The notes beneath the pieces are model-generated. The model was not told the origin of the DNA. It was given only the letters and a program-made list of their open reading frames with translations, and did no database searches. DNA of 64,000 nucleotides from contig JAQBVN010000011.1 in the NCBI GenBank assembly GCA_027622975.1, forward strand, positions 1-64,000, in the 5' to 3' direction. The translations under genes were made by a program, and so were the position numbers. Of the stretch, positions 52,062 through 61,521 are shown piece after piece. The DNA is from Bacteroidota bacterium. GTDB taxonomy: Bacteria; Bacteroidota; Bacteroidia; Flavobacteriales_D; Sanyastnellaceae. The number at the start of each line of letters is the position of its first letter. The first letter of the stretch is position 1.

Positions 52062-53421
52062 TATTCTTCTGCCCAAAATGGGCGAGAGCGTGGCGGAAGC
52101 CACCATCACGAAACTTGTGGTTGATCCCGGTGCAGCGGTCGACGCGGATGACCCCATCGTGGAAATTGCCACGGACAAGGTGGATTCTGAGGTGCCCGCG
52201 CCTGAAGACGGCACCTTGGTGGAATGGTGTGTCGCGGAAGGCGATGTGGTTCAGGTAGGTGCTGTGATTGCCCGCTATGATGTCGGAGGTGAGGCGGTCG
52301 GTTCAGGTTCCACGACAGCTCCTGCCTCAGTTGCGAACGACTCCCAGCCCCAAGCAGCCCACCCCAACACCCCTCCCGCTGAAGTCCTTCAAGCCACCAT
52401 GGCACCACTCGAAGAAGCTGGTGCTCCTGCAAGAAAGGGTCCATCGGGTCGCTTCTATTCCCCTTTGGTTCGAAGCATTGCGGAAAAGGAGGGCATGAGC
52501 ATGGCAGAATTGGAGGCCATTCAAGGGTCAGGTTCAGAAGGCAGGGTGACCAAAAAGGACATCCTCGCATACGTTGCCAACCGCGGAGCAGGGTCCGTTG
52601 GCACGGCCGTGCAAGCCCCGGCTCCAACTCCGGCCTCGACCTCAGCCCCGGCCCCGGCTCCTGCGCTCTCCTCTTCCGGGAACACACCTGCGACCAGTGT
52701 GAGTGGAGCCTACGACATCGTGGAGATGGACCGCATGCGCAAAATGATCGCCGATCACATGGTGCGCTCCGTGGCGACAAGTCCTCACGTGACCTCTTTT
52801 GTGGAGGCTGATGTCACCAACATGGTTCATTGGCGCAACGCCAACAAAAAAGCCTTCGAGCAGAAGTTTGGCGAAAAACTCACGTTCACGCCACTCATTG
52901 CCGAAGCCATTGTCAAGGCCATTCGGGATTTTCCAGGGGTCAATGCCAGTGTAGACGGGGACAAAATCTTGATTCACAAAGCCATTCATCTTGGCATGGC
53001 AGCCGCTTTGCCAAGTGGCAATTTGATTGTGCCTGTGATCAAACACGCCGATCAGTACAATTTGCAGGGCTTGGCACGGCAAGTCAACGACTTGGCCAAT
53101 CGTGCACGTTTGGGCAAATTGTCCCCCGATGACATCCAAGGAGGGACATACACCATGAGCAATGTGGGGACGTTCGGCAATGTGATGGGGACTCCCATCA
53201 TCAATCAACCCCAAGTTGGCATTTTGGCTCTTGGCGCGATTCGAAAGCGCCCCGCTGTGTTGGAAACAGCTCACGGAGACGTCATTGCCATCCGTCACAT
53301 GATGTTCCTCAGCCACAGTTACGACCACCGCGTGGTCGATGGCATGTTGGGTGGAAGTTTTGTGCGCCGGGTGGCGGATTTCCTCGAGGGATTTGACCCT
53401 CAGCGACCCCTCGAGGGCTGA
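52048..53421 (+). CDS. 2-oxo acid dehydrogenase E2 (dihydrolipoamide acyltransferase)
   Basis: 457 residues. Lipoyl domain at 1-76 with Lys44 in ATDKVDSEV; an Ala/Pro-rich linker; the E3/E1-binding domain near 130-175 (SPLVRSIAEKEGMSMAEL, GRVTKKDILAYV); a second Ala/Pro linker; and the catalytic domain ending with HRVVDG (His427, Asp431). Length and motifs suggest the branched-chain or pyruvate complex, not clearly one of them. The E1 and E3 genes are not in the window. Confidence 0.94.
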   Translation: MAIIDILLPKMGESVAEATITKLVVDPGAAVDADDPIVEIATDKVDSEVPAPEDGTLVEWCVAEGDVVQVGAVIARYDVGGEAVGSGSTTAPASVANDSQPQAAHPNTPPAEVLQATMAPLEEAGAPARKGPSGRFYSPLVRSIAEKEGMSMAELEAIQGSGSEGRVTKKDILAYVANRGAGSVGTAVQAPAPTPASTSAPAPAPALSSSGNTPATSVSGAYDIVEMDRMRKMIADHMVRSVATSPHVTSFVEADVTNMVHWRNANKKAFEQKFGEKLTFTPLIAEAIVKAIRDFPGVNASVDGDKILIHKAIHLGMAAALPSGNLIVPVIKHADQYNLQGLARQVNDLANRARLGKLSPDDIQGGTYTMSNVGTFGNVMGTPIINQPQVGILALGAIRKRPAVLETAHGDVIAIRHMMFLSHSYDHRVVDGMLGGSFVRRVADFLEGFDPQRPLEG

Positions 53422-53505
53422 GAATTCCAGACTTGGGACGTTGGCGAGTTGACTGCCGTGGGTGCTGTATACACGATGGACAGGGGATAAGTTGGTCAAC
53501 ACCCT

Positions 53506-53513
53506 TACATTTG
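53506..53513 (+). promoter_or_regulatory. -7 element of the PorE-like gene
   Basis: TACATTTG, a perfect TAnnTTTG, 30 bases before the ATG at 53544. Confidence 0.45.
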
Positions 53514-53543
53514 GCTCATCTTGTGGGAGTACTTTGGTTGAAA

Positions 53544-55925
53544 ATGAGAAAAATGACTCAAACAACAACGTGGAATAGATGCCTGCGTCGAAGTGTTATT
53601 TTGGCCTGGGTCGCTGTGCTGCCAGGGTGGAGTATGTGTGGGGTGATGGCAGCAGATTCATGGGGAACTTCCGAAGTGAAAAAGCCCAAGAATCCAACTT
53701 TCGGAGATTTGTTCAAGGAAGGTTGCACACTGATGGAAGAAGGATTTTGGTCCGAAGCCATTCCCGTATGGACTGAAGCGATTGAATTGCGTCCGGGGCA
53801 TCGAAACGCCATGTACAAGCGCGCGGTATGCATCTTTGAATCTGGGGCCAATCTCGCCCTTGTTCAAACCGAATTGCAGGCGTGCCTAGATGGTGATTTC
53901 GCTCAGAGGTACGACCCTTTCAACGAATTCAACGATTTGCCCCCGGTCGAGGTGTGGCTGTGGATGGCCACCGTCAATCACCGGATCATGAATTTTGATG
54001 AAGCCCGAAAGGACATTGGACGATTTGTGGAAGAGGCAGGATCAAAGCATGTGTCTGCTGATTTGGCATCGAAGCTTATTGCGGAGATTCAGTTTACCCA
54101 AGTCCAGATGGACAATCCCAGAGACATGTCCGTGCAGAAGATGCAAATCAATTCGCCTGAGGAGGATTCACATCCTGTGCTCACGGCAGATGGGAGCACC
54201 ATGTTTTTCTCCTCATCGCGCGTTCCAGAATCGGGAGAAGCCCCAGGTCGTGGTTTCCGCGATGTGTATGTCACACGGCTTGGAGATGACAATGTATGGT
54301 CGAAGCCAGAGCGTTTGGATCTCGGTGTGGAGAAACATGCCCAGGTCATTTCAGTGGATCCTTATGGTGTGGAATTGGTCGTGGAGGAACATGATGGTTG
54401 GGTGACGGATCGTCGGGTGTCTGTCCGCACTGAAAAGGGCTGGGCAGAAGTGGAAGACTTGGTGCTTGACAAACACATTCCCAACCATGGAGAGGTTGTC
54501 TTCTTCCCTGGCAAGGATCGAATCATTGCGAGTGTTGTGGATCGTAAAGGAGAGGGAGGGTTTGACTTGTATGAAAGTGAACGTCGTGGAGATGGAACGT
54601 GGACAGCACTTCGCCCTTTGGGAACGGAAGTGAATACGTGGGGCGATGAAATCACCCCATTCGTAGCGCCTGACGGGCAAACCTTGTTTTACGCCTCTGA
54701 CGGACTCGTTGGAATGGGTGGCTTTGACGTGTATCGCAGCGTGCGGAATGAATCGGGCACATACTCACCTCCCGTAAACATGGGCTATCCAATCAACAGC
54801 GTGGAGGACGATCTGGGGTTTGTCATTGACGCCACTGGCAAGAAGGCTTACGTGTCCTCTCGCCGCGATGTGTCAGAGGGTGATTTGGACCTCTACGAGG
54901 TGAATCTGCAGGAGAAGACATTGGAACGGGATGTCGTGGTGGTTACGTTGCATGCGGAGGAAACGGAAAACGAGGCAGTTCCAAACCAGTTGATTTTGCG
55001 TGATGCCCAATCCCAAAACGAAATCAATCGCATTGCTTCGTTGCCAGGAGAAAAGGCTTTTCAATTCATTTTGGAAACTGGGTCGACGTATGTGTTGGAG
55101 GCCGAATCGGTCGATGCCGAGGGCGAGGTTGCCTTGTTGAATGTGCGCACCATTGATGTGCCTGAAGATCGGGGTAGTGGTGTCGTGGACATGAGCATCC
55201 ACACGTTGTACGGAGGAGATTTGATGGCCTCCAATGGAGACCATGGAACTCCATTTGTACTGATGCCAGATGCGCGCACACAGTCTTCAGAATCCACACT
55301 CAAATCCAACGGCTTGGTCGAGCTTCAGCGGGAGGAGAATCAGGAGAAGGAAGTTCAGGACGAGTCCGAGCTGCAAAGCTTGAGCCCAACTGTTTCCGGG
55401 GAAAAACCAACAAAGAACGTCACCACTGAGGAAGCTGAAGTGTCTGTCGTGATTGAGGAAGCGCAACCCGAAGTGCCTGCCCTGCTAAAATCGGCTTTTG
55501 CTGCATTCATCTCAGAGCCTATCTGCGGGATTGTGACGAAGCCAGCAGGAGGCCAAGCACAGTTGTTGCTCGCGGTGCAATTGTACGGTGCTCAGATCCA
55601 TTCCGGACGCATGACGTTGGAGGCTACAATCGACCAGGTCGTGATTGCATCTCAGAATGCTCGCCCTGTCGTTCGCATTGAAGGCAGTGCTTCAGCCAAA
55701 ACACGACTTGCCAGCAAGAGCAATGAGGTTTTGGCCAATGACCGTGTCATGGATGTATACCTCCGAATGCGAGATGCCTTGTTGGCCAAAGGCTTGGTCG
55801 CTGGGGATGACTATGTCATGGAGGTGATTCGTCGTGTGCAACCTGACGCAGACACCCCGTCAGAACTCCGTCATTCGGACGTGCCACCTGCCACATTTCA
55901 GTACGTTCGGGTTGACATTCGATGA
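53544..55925 (+). CDS. PorE-like envelope protein (TPR - PD40 propeller - OmpA-like)
   Basis: 793 residues from the ATG at 53544 (or 53553). A signal peptide ends near CGVMA. Then TPR-like helices (about 55-180), a WD40/PD40-like propeller (about 205-410, with SHPVLTADGSTMFFSSSR and TPFVAPDGQTLFYASDG), a regulatory-like beta domain (about 420-540), a Glu/Ser-rich linker, and a C-terminal OmpA-like part (RIEGSASAKTRLAS, NEVLANDRVMDVYLRMRDAL). The order TPR - WD40 - CRD - OmpA is that of PorE, a T9SS component that binds peptidoglycan. The OmpA-like part departs from the usual motif, so peptidoglycan binding is uncertain. Confidence 0.72.
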   Translation: MRKMTQTTTWNRCLRRSVILAWVAVLPGWSMCGVMAADSWGTSEVKKPKNPTFGDLFKEGCTLMEEGFWSEAIPVWTEAIELRPGHRNAMYKRAVCIFESGANLALVQTELQACLDGDFAQRYDPFNEFNDLPPVEVWLWMATVNHRIMNFDEARKDIGRFVEEAGSKHVSADLASKLIAEIQFTQVQMDNPRDMSVQKMQINSPEEDSHPVLTADGSTMFFSSSRVPESGEAPGRGFRDVYVTRLGDDNVWSKPERLDLGVEKHAQVISVDPYGVELVVEEHDGWVTDRRVSVRTEKGWAEVEDLVLDKHIPNHGEVVFFPGKDRIIASVVDRKGEGGFDLYESERRGDGTWTALRPLGTEVNTWGDEITPFVAPDGQTLFYASDGLVGMGGFDVYRSVRNESGTYSPPVNMGYPINSVEDDLGFVIDATGKKAYVSSRRDVSEGDLDLYEVNLQEKTLERDVVVVTLHAEETENEAVPNQLILRDAQSQNEINRIASLPGEKAFQFILETGSTYVLEAESVDAEGEVALLNVRTIDVPEDRGSGVVDMSIHTLYGGDLMASNGDHGTPFVLMPDARTQSSESTLKSNGLVELQREENQEKEVQDESELQSLSPTVSGEKPTKNVTTEEAEVSVVIEEAQPEVPALLKSAFAAFISEPICGIVTKPAGGQAQLLLAVQLYGAQIHSGRMTLEATIDQVVIASQNARPVVRIEGSASAKTRLASKSNEVLANDRVMDVYLRMRDALLAKGLVAGDDYVMEVIRRVQPDADTPSELRHSDVPPATFQYVRVDIR

Positions 55926-55952
55926 TGCATCTCTAACCCAAACCGAAGGAAG

Positions 55953-56795
55953 ATGGAAGCGTGGATGGAGCAAGTCAAGTCTCTTCATTTGAAGAGACCG
56001 TTGGTGTTCTTCGACTTGGAGACGACAGGTACGAAGGTTGGGGTGGACCGAATCGTGGAAATGGCCATGATCAAGGTGCAGCCGGATGGGTCGGTGGAGC
56101 GCAAGCCTGAAGAGCCGGGAAAAAGAATTCTTGTTCACCCAGAGATGCCGATTCCTTTGGAGTCGAGCTTGGTCCACGGTGTGTACGATGCGGACGTTGC
56201 CGACGCACCCACCTTTGGACGCATTGCCCCAGGCTTGCTCAAATGGTTGCACGGCTGCGATTTGGCCGGTTTCAACAGCAATCGCTTCGACGTCCCCATG
56301 CTGGCAGAGGAGTTTTTGAGAGTGGGCATTGATTTTGGTTTGGAGGACCGTCATCTGGTCGATGTCCAAAACATCTTTCATCGCATGGAACAGCGGACGC
56401 TGCGTGCGGCCTACAAATTTTACTGTGACAAGGACCTCGAGGGAGCCCATGAGGCGCTGCCGGATACGACTGCCACTTTGGAGGTCTTTTTGGCTCAAGT
56501 CGAGCGCTACAAGGACTACACAGTGCTCGACAGCCGAGGTGAGACGGTGGGGCCTCTCCCTTCAGATGTGGCGGAAATTGCTTCGTTTTGTCGGATGCAG
56601 AACAACGCCGATTTGATGGGCCGATTGGTGTTTGATGACGAAGGGCACGTGTTGTTCAATTTTGGCAAGCACAGTGGGCAGCGCGTCAAAGACGTGTTGG
56701 ACAGAGACCCTGGGTATTTCGGGTGGATGATGCAGGGAGATTTTCCGCGATACACCAAGCGGATTTTGCAGCAGGTGAAGGAGGGGAAATTGTGA
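55953..56795 (+). CDS. DEDD-type 3'-5' exonuclease
   Basis: 280 residues. Exonuclease motif I is DLETTG (Asp21, Glu23), motif II is LAGFNSNRFDVPML and motif III is AHEALPDTTATLEVF. A C-terminal extension with FNFGKHSGQRVKDVL and YFGWMMQGDFPRYTK is typical of the Bacteroidota proteins related to DNA polymerase III epsilon. It may act in DNA repair or tRNA turnover. It starts 27 bases after the PorE-like gene and ends five bases before the GT4. Confidence 0.92.
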   Translation: MEAWMEQVKSLHLKRPLVFFDLETTGTKVGVDRIVEMAMIKVQPDGSVERKPEEPGKRILVHPEMPIPLESSLVHGVYDADVADAPTFGRIAPGLLKWLHGCDLAGFNSNRFDVPMLAEEFLRVGIDFGLEDRHLVDVQNIFHRMEQRTLRAAYKFYCDKDLEGAHEALPDTTATLEVFLAQVERYKDYTVLDSRGETVGPLPSDVAEIASFCRMQNNADLMGRLVFDDEGHVLFNFGKHSGQRVKDVLDRDPGYFGWMMQGDFPRYTKRILQQVKEGKL

Positions 56796-56799
56796 TTTG

Positions 56800-57942
56800 A
56801 TGCCTCGGATTGCTGTTTGGGTTTCCAATGATTTGACCTTTGATCAGCGGGTCCAAAAAACCTGTCAATCCCTCGTCAATCGGGGTTGGACCCCCGTGTT
56901 GGTCGGGCGAGAGATGCCGGGCATGAAGCCATGGCAGGGCCCGTGGGAGGCGCATCGCTTGCCTGTGAAGGCCCAGCGTGGAATTCGATTCTATGCTTCA
57001 TGGCAGTGGGCCCTTTGGAAGTGGGTCCGAAGGCATGGTTTGGAGGTGGACGCGATTTGGTGCAACGATTTGGACACACTTGCTCCAGCCTTGGGATGGG
57101 GGCATCGTCCGGTGGTGTATGACAGCCACGAGTATTTCACGGAAGCGGCAGGGTTGACGGGGAAGCCTGTTCGTCGGGCTGTGTGGTTGATGTTGGAACG
57201 ATGGTGCATGTCGCGTTTGACCTCCATGATCACGGTGAATGAATCCATTGCCGCGGCCTACAGAGAGAAATATGGGGTGGAGGTGGAGGTTGTCAGGAAC
57301 ATGCCTGTCTTGCGCCCTCCTGTGCTGACGGAGGGTCGCTCTGTGTTTGACTCCTACGGCATCCCGAGCGATTTGCCCATTGTGTTGATGCAAGGTGCCT
57401 ACATGGACCGAGACAGGGGAACGGCAGAAGCGGTGGCTGCCCTGCCTCATGTGCCTGGCATCAGGTTGGTACTTGTGGGAGCAGGCATCGAATGGGAAGA
57501 GGCCCGATCAGTTCAGGGCGAAGAACGATTCGAGGGAAGACTGCATTGCCTGCCCATATTGCCTTTTGAGGAGTTGAGAATCTTGACTGCATCTGCAGAT
57601 GTGGGGCTGAGCTTGGACAAATCGGGTCACGGGAATTATGAGATGAGTCTGCCCAACAAGTTGTTTGATTTCATGCATGCAGGCCTTCCGATGGTCACCA
57701 CGGCGAGGGCTGAGGTGGCCAAGGTGGTCGAGGGACACAGGTTGGGCGTGGTGGTCCCGGATCTCGAGCCCGAGACCCTTCGTGGGGCCATTTTGGAAGT
57801 CTTGTCCATGCCGAGGAAGGAGTGGACCATACGCGCCGGGGAGGCCCGCAATCAATTTCATTGGGGCGTCGATGAGCCCAAGCTTCTCAAGGTTTTGGAC
57901 GAGAGCTTGAAAGCCCATTTGAGGGGAAGCCAAAAGGCTTGA
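56800..57942 (+). CDS. GT4-family glycosyltransferase
   Basis: 380 residues from the ATG at 56800, with a TTG one codon upstream. GT-B features: IAVWVSNDLTFDQRVQKTCQSL at the start, YDSHEYFTEAAGL and RDRGTAEAVAALPHV in the middle, then SLPNKLFDFMHAGLPMV with the nucleotide-sugar Glu region. It adds a sugar to a surface glycan. Donor and acceptor unknown. The 3' end overlaps the convergent GT2 by 85 bases. Confidence 0.9.
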   Translation: MPRIAVWVSNDLTFDQRVQKTCQSLVNRGWTPVLVGREMPGMKPWQGPWEAHRLPVKAQRGIRFYASWQWALWKWVRRHGLEVDAIWCNDLDTLAPALGWGHRPVVYDSHEYFTEAAGLTGKPVRRAVWLMLERWCMSRLTSMITVNESIAAAYREKYGVEVEVVRNMPVLRPPVLTEGRSVFDSYGIPSDLPIVLMQGAYMDRDRGTAEAVAALPHVPGIRLVLVGAGIEWEEARSVQGEERFEGRLHCLPILPFEELRILTASADVGLSLDKSGHGNYEMSLPNKLFDFMHAGLPMVTTARAEVAKVVEGHRLGVVVPDLEPETLRGAILEVLSMPRKEWTIRAGEARNQFHWGVDEPKLLKVLDESLKAHLRGSQKA

Positions 57943-58733
57943 GCAAGCATCCAAACCCGAGGGAGATGTTGTCTCTTGATTCGCCATTCTTCGAGGTACA
58001 AGGATGGCGTGAATTGGCGCGAATGCCCACCCGCTTGAACCCTTGCTATGACAACGTGGGGATGGCATGCGACAGGCGCTTGAGAGTGCCTGAGTTGGAG
58101 AAGCCAAGCATAATCGCCCAAGACAGGAAATGATGTATCGAGGGGTCGCTCTACGAGCCACGACCTTGGAATCCAGAGTCCCTGATGATGGATGGTGTTT
58201 CGCCACATCAATCGCCAGTCCCAACGCGGAACAAACTCCGAGGGTACGCCGGGTTCAAGGGGCGGCAGGGCTTGGACGCAGGCAGCCATGGCGATGTCAG
58301 GCTGGGGTCCAACGGGGCGTGGGTGTTCCTGGGACTGCGAGTGTTCCTGGGACTGCGAGTGTTCCTGGGACTGCGAGTGTTCCTGCGCCACAGCAAGCAT
58401 CTCTTCAAGTCCTTCCGGGTCCGGCAAGTCACCAGCCCCAAGAAACCAAACCCACGCACCTTGTGCTCGGGCTACACCGCGATTCATGGCATCGTAGATT
58501 CCCAAGTCTTGGGAAGATTCGATGTGGTCCAGCGTATGCAAGAAGTCCGCGACGGTCTCGAAGAAACCGTCGGATGACCCACCATCTTTGACGATGACTT
58601 CAAGATGAACTCGCAAAGTTGGCGGCAGTTGGTCAAGAGCAGCCAGCGTGCTTCTCAGCCCAACCGCATCGTTGAGCACTGGAATGATCACGCTGACGAG
58701 GGTCGATCCGTTCATGGAATCAATCGTGACCAT
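57858..58733 (-). CDS. GT2-family glycosyltransferase with internal hexapeptide repeat
   Basis: 291 residues from the ATG at 58733; a TTG one codon upstream and an ATG at 58715 are alternatives. GT2 features: [59 protein letters not shown] and [13 protein letters not shown] hydrophilic insertion at about 120-140 holds the repeat EHSQSQ, coded by an 18-base tandem repeat. It is the last gene of the M16-M16-ftsE-GT2 run, three bases after ftsE. The 3' end overlaps the GT4 gene by 85 bases. Confidence 0.88.
   Translation of the reverse strand: MVTIDSMNGSTLVSVIIPVLNDAVGLRSTLAALDQLPPTLRVHLEVIVKDGGSSDGFFETVADFLHTLDHIESSQDLGIYDAMNRGVARAQGAWVWFLGAGDLPDPEGLEEMLAVAQEHSQSQEHSQSQEHSQSQEHPRPVGPQPDIAMAACVQALPPLEPGVPSEFVPRWDWRLMWRNTIHHQGLWIPRSWLVERPLDTSFPVLGDYAWLLQLRHSQAPVACHPHVVIARVQAGGHSRQFTPSLYLEEWRIKRQHLPRVWMLAQAFWLPLKWAFKLSSKTLRSLGSSTPQ
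58323..58385. repeat. 18-base tandem repeat, 3.5 copies, in the GT2 gene
   Basis: Three identical copies of an 18-base unit (58323-58340, 58341-58358, 58359-58376) plus nine bases of a fourth. It codes the in-frame hexapeptide EHSQSQ. Copy-number change would alter length without shifting frame. Confidence 0.9.
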
Positions 58734-58736
58734 CAA

Positions 58737-59411
58737 TCATTCGTCCATGCCCGAATCTGACAGGCGACCCTGGGCACAAGTCAAGATTCGACCGGGGTGC
58801 CGTTGGATGCTGTCCCAGTCGTGGGTGGCCATGACCAGGGACCGTCCTTGTTTGGGCAAGTCGTGCATCAGCGACAGGATCTCCTCTGTGGTTTCAGGGT
58901 CAAGGTTTCCGGTCGGTTCGTCGGCCAAAAGGAGGGGAGGATCGTTGAGCAGTGCCCGCGCAATGGCCACGCGCTGTTGTTCACCGCCGCTGAGTTCATG
59001 AGGGTACTTGTACCCTTTGTGCGGCAGTCCCACGGCCTCGAGGACCTCTGCGATGCGCTTGGTTTGGGCTTTGGAATCCTTCCATCCTGTGGCCTTGAGC
59101 GCAAACGACAAGTTGTCCGACACCGTTCGGTCTTCGAGCAAACCAAAATTCTGGAACACCATGCCCAGCTTGCGCCGGAGTTTGTGAACGTTTCGGTGGG
59201 TGATGCGCCCCAAGTCCATGTCGCACACCGTGCCCGAGCCACTGTGTAGGCCCAAGTCGCCGTACAACGCCCGAAGCAAACTCGATTTTCCACTCCCGGT
59301 TTTTCCGATGAGATACACCAATTCTCCCTGACCGACCGTCAAGTTCACATCCTCGAGGACCACGTGTTCGCGGTGGCGAAGCGAGACGTTTTGCAGGGAG
59401 ATCAAATTCAT
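58737..59411 (-). CDS. ftsE: FtsE-like ABC ATPase
   Basis: 224 residues. Walker A GKTGSGKS (36-43), Q-loop VFQNFGLL, signature LSGGEQQR, Walker [13 protein letters not shown], switch His in ATHDWDS. Length and sequence match FtsE of the divisome, which pairs with FtsX to control peptidoglycan hydrolases. No ftsX is adjacent. It overlaps the M16B start by four bases (ATGA). Confidence 0.9.
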   Translation of the reverse strand: MNLISLQNVSLRHREHVVLEDVNLTVGQGELVYLIGKTGSGKSSLLRALYGDLGLHSGSGTVCDMDLGRITHRNVHKLRRKLGMVFQNFGLLEDRTVSDNLSFALKATGWKDSKAQTKRIAEVLEAVGLPHKGYKYPHELSGGEQQRVAIARALLNDPPLLLADEPTGNLDPETTEEILSLMHDLPKQGRSLVMATHDWDSIQRHPGRILTCAQGRLSDSGMDE

Positions 59412-61516
59412 GGTGTCAACTTGAACGTGTCTGCCTCGAATATGGGATTGAACGTGGCTTTGGCAAGCCGAATGGTCATGGTTTGTCCAGACACAGATGT
59501 GACCTTTTCAGAGGGCAATTTCAACCCAAGGTCCCCAAATGGCAAATAGTGATTGAATTGCTCTACCTGCGTACCGCCATCGAGGGAAGGGCGCTTGCTT
59601 TGTTTCAACAGACCATCGGATATGCCAAACCAGTGGGTCTCCACCACGTGATCCTGGGAAAACTCCACCACAACGGTAGGTTCCCCCTTGAAGGGTTCGC
59701 TCCCAAGAACGACAGCTTGCCAATCCTTCCCCAGCATGTCCATGAATCGAGAAGGTGACATGGCCTGAAGAGACATGTCTACCTCGGACGGTTCCATCCG
59801 GCTCACCTGGCCCATTTGCAATTCTTCACCCCCAGACTCCGTCACAATCCGGGTCATCACGCCTTGCCCCGCCATGGCGAGTTCTGTTCGAATGGCGCGG
59901 TTCTTCTTGCCGAATTGTTTGGACTCTTTGTGTTCAAGCGACATGCCCATGCCAAACTCAATGGACCCGAAAGTCTCCATCCCGGCGACTTTTTTCCACG
60001 CCTTCGCACCTCCGATGGCCTCGTAATAGGCGTTGATCACGCTCTGTGCGGTGACACCCTCGGGCGCAGGTGTGCGAGGTATGACCGCATGTCCGAAGGC
60101 ATCAAACAGATCCACGCCTTCAGATTCATCAAAGGGGCGCAGTTTGTCCAAGATCGAAGGATTGCCCACAATGCAGATGTTCAGATTGTTGGACTTCAGG
60201 AAGCTTTTGGCCACGCGTTGTACGTCATCGACCGTCACAGCTTCGAGGCGCTGCAGATAGGTGGTGTAGTGATCGTCCTGCAGTCCATACCGAGCAATGT
60301 TCAGAGCAAAACGAGCGACCGTGCCGGGGCTCTCCAAGGAACGGGCAAAGCTGCCCGCCATGAAGCTCTTGGTAGAGGCCAAATCTACACTGTCGACCAA
60401 CGTTGTGCGGATGCGATTGATTTCGTGGAGGAATTCCACCACAGCACTGTCTGTGACCTCGGTCCTCACATCGGCGTAGGCCAAAAATTGACCACAAACT
60501 GGGTCGCTGTTCAAGGATGACCGGGCCCCGTAGGTGTAGGCCTTGTCCTCGCGCAGGTTTTGCATCAAGCGACCTGAAAAGGCTCCGCCACCCAAGATGG
60601 AGTTCATCACCGCCACAGCCATGGCATCTGGATGGCTTGGGGGCAGAGGAACAGGTTGGGTGATGTTGATGGTGCTTTGGACAGCCCCGTCGAGTTCGGC
60701 AAATCGAACTTGGTTGCCGGTCGGGAGTTTGGGGGTTGGAACTCGATAGAAGGGGATGTCTCCACGACGCCAACCGGCAAATACGCGCTCTCCCACGCGT
60801 TTGACGTCATCGGGAGTGATGTCTCCAACCACGATGAGATACCCCACGTTGGGACGGAAGTACGTTTTGTGATACGCCAAGAGGTCGTCGCGCGTGATGG
60901 AAGAGACGCTCTCCTCGGTGGTGATTTCTCCATAGGGATGGTCGGGTCCAAAATTGATGGCTGCCACCAAGTTGGAAGCAATGCTTCCAGGGGATGTTGC
61001 CGTGTTGGCCAAACTCGAAAGCTTCTGTTTCCGGGCTTTTTCGACCTCGTCTTCGGGGAAAGATGGGTGCAAAACGGCGTCGGCCACGATGTCCATGAGT
61101 GCTTCGCTGTGCTTGCTGAGCGATCGGGCGTAGAATCCATCCGAAGAGGCATTGAAGGACGCCCCGAGGAATTCAACATCCTCCGCGATCTCGGCTTTGC
61201 TTCTTGTGGATGTGCCGCCGGCCAACGTGGCGCCGACCATCTCTTGAAGTCCCGCCTTGTCACCCTCGAGAAAGGGAGGAAAGTCCAAGGTGAGGTTCCA
61301 CGAGACGGATGGGGTCTTGTGATTTTCCACCACAATGACTTTCAATCCATTGGAAAGTTCAAATTGGGTGGAAGTCCCAATGTTCAGTTGTGGCGCTGGT
61401 CCGGCCTCGGGTGCGTGGGATCGATCCACCTGCGCCCGTCCGCTCCCGATGCTGATGGCCAACAGCATCCCAAGAGATGCCCAAGCATTCCGGGTGAAGT
61501 GTGATTGGAGGTTCAT
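59408..61516 (-). CDS. M16-family peptidase-like protein, zinc motif lost
   Basis: 702 residues with a signal peptide ending near GRAQ. Two M16 modules are visible (GLKVIVVENHKTP; DGFYARSLSKHSEALMDIVADAVLHP; VGDITPDDVKRVGERVFAGW), then an extra C-terminal domain of about 230 residues. Where active members have HxxEH, this one reads EMVGA (about 92-96), so it cannot bind the catalytic zinc there. Such inactive partners pair with an active M16 subunit, here encoded five bases upstream. It probably degrades peptides in the periplasm as part of a heterodimer (inference). Confidence 0.9.
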   Translation of the reverse strand: MNLQSHFTRNAWASLGMLLAISIGSGRAQVDRSHAPEAGPAPQLNIGTSTQFELSNGLKVIVVENHKTPSVSWNLTLDFPPFLEGDKAGLQEMVGATLAGGTSTRSKAEIAEDVEFLGASFNASSDGFYARSLSKHSEALMDIVADAVLHPSFPEDEVEKARKQKLSSLANTATSPGSIASNLVAAINFGPDHPYGEITTEESVSSITRDDLLAYHKTYFRPNVGYLIVVGDITPDDVKRVGERVFAGWRRGDIPFYRVPTPKLPTGNQVRFAELDGAVQSTINITQPVPLPPSHPDAMAVAVMNSILGGGAFSGRLMQNLREDKAYTYGARSSLNSDPVCGQFLAYADVRTEVTDSAVVEFLHEINRIRTTLVDSVDLASTKSFMAGSFARSLESPGTVARFALNIARYGLQDDHYTTYLQRLEAVTVDDVQRVAKSFLKSNNLNICIVGNPSILDKLRPFDESEGVDLFDAFGHAVIPRTPAPEGVTAQSVINAYYEAIGGAKAWKKVAGMETFGSIEFGMGMSLEHKESKQFGKKNRAIRTELAMAGQGVMTRIVTESGGEELQMGQVSRMEPSEVDMSLQAMSPSRFMDMLGKDWQAVVLGSEPFKGEPTVVVEFSQDHVVETHWFGISDGLLKQSKRPSLDGGTQVEQFNHYLPFGDLGLKLPSEKVTSVSGQTMTIRLAKATFNPIFEADTFKLTP

Positions 61517-61521
61517 GGTCT

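Noticed and set aside
58323-58385. Possible CRISPR array or phase-variation tract
   Set aside because: The 18-base units are contiguous without spacers, and their length is a multiple of three, so it is a coding tandem repeat that cannot shift the frame.
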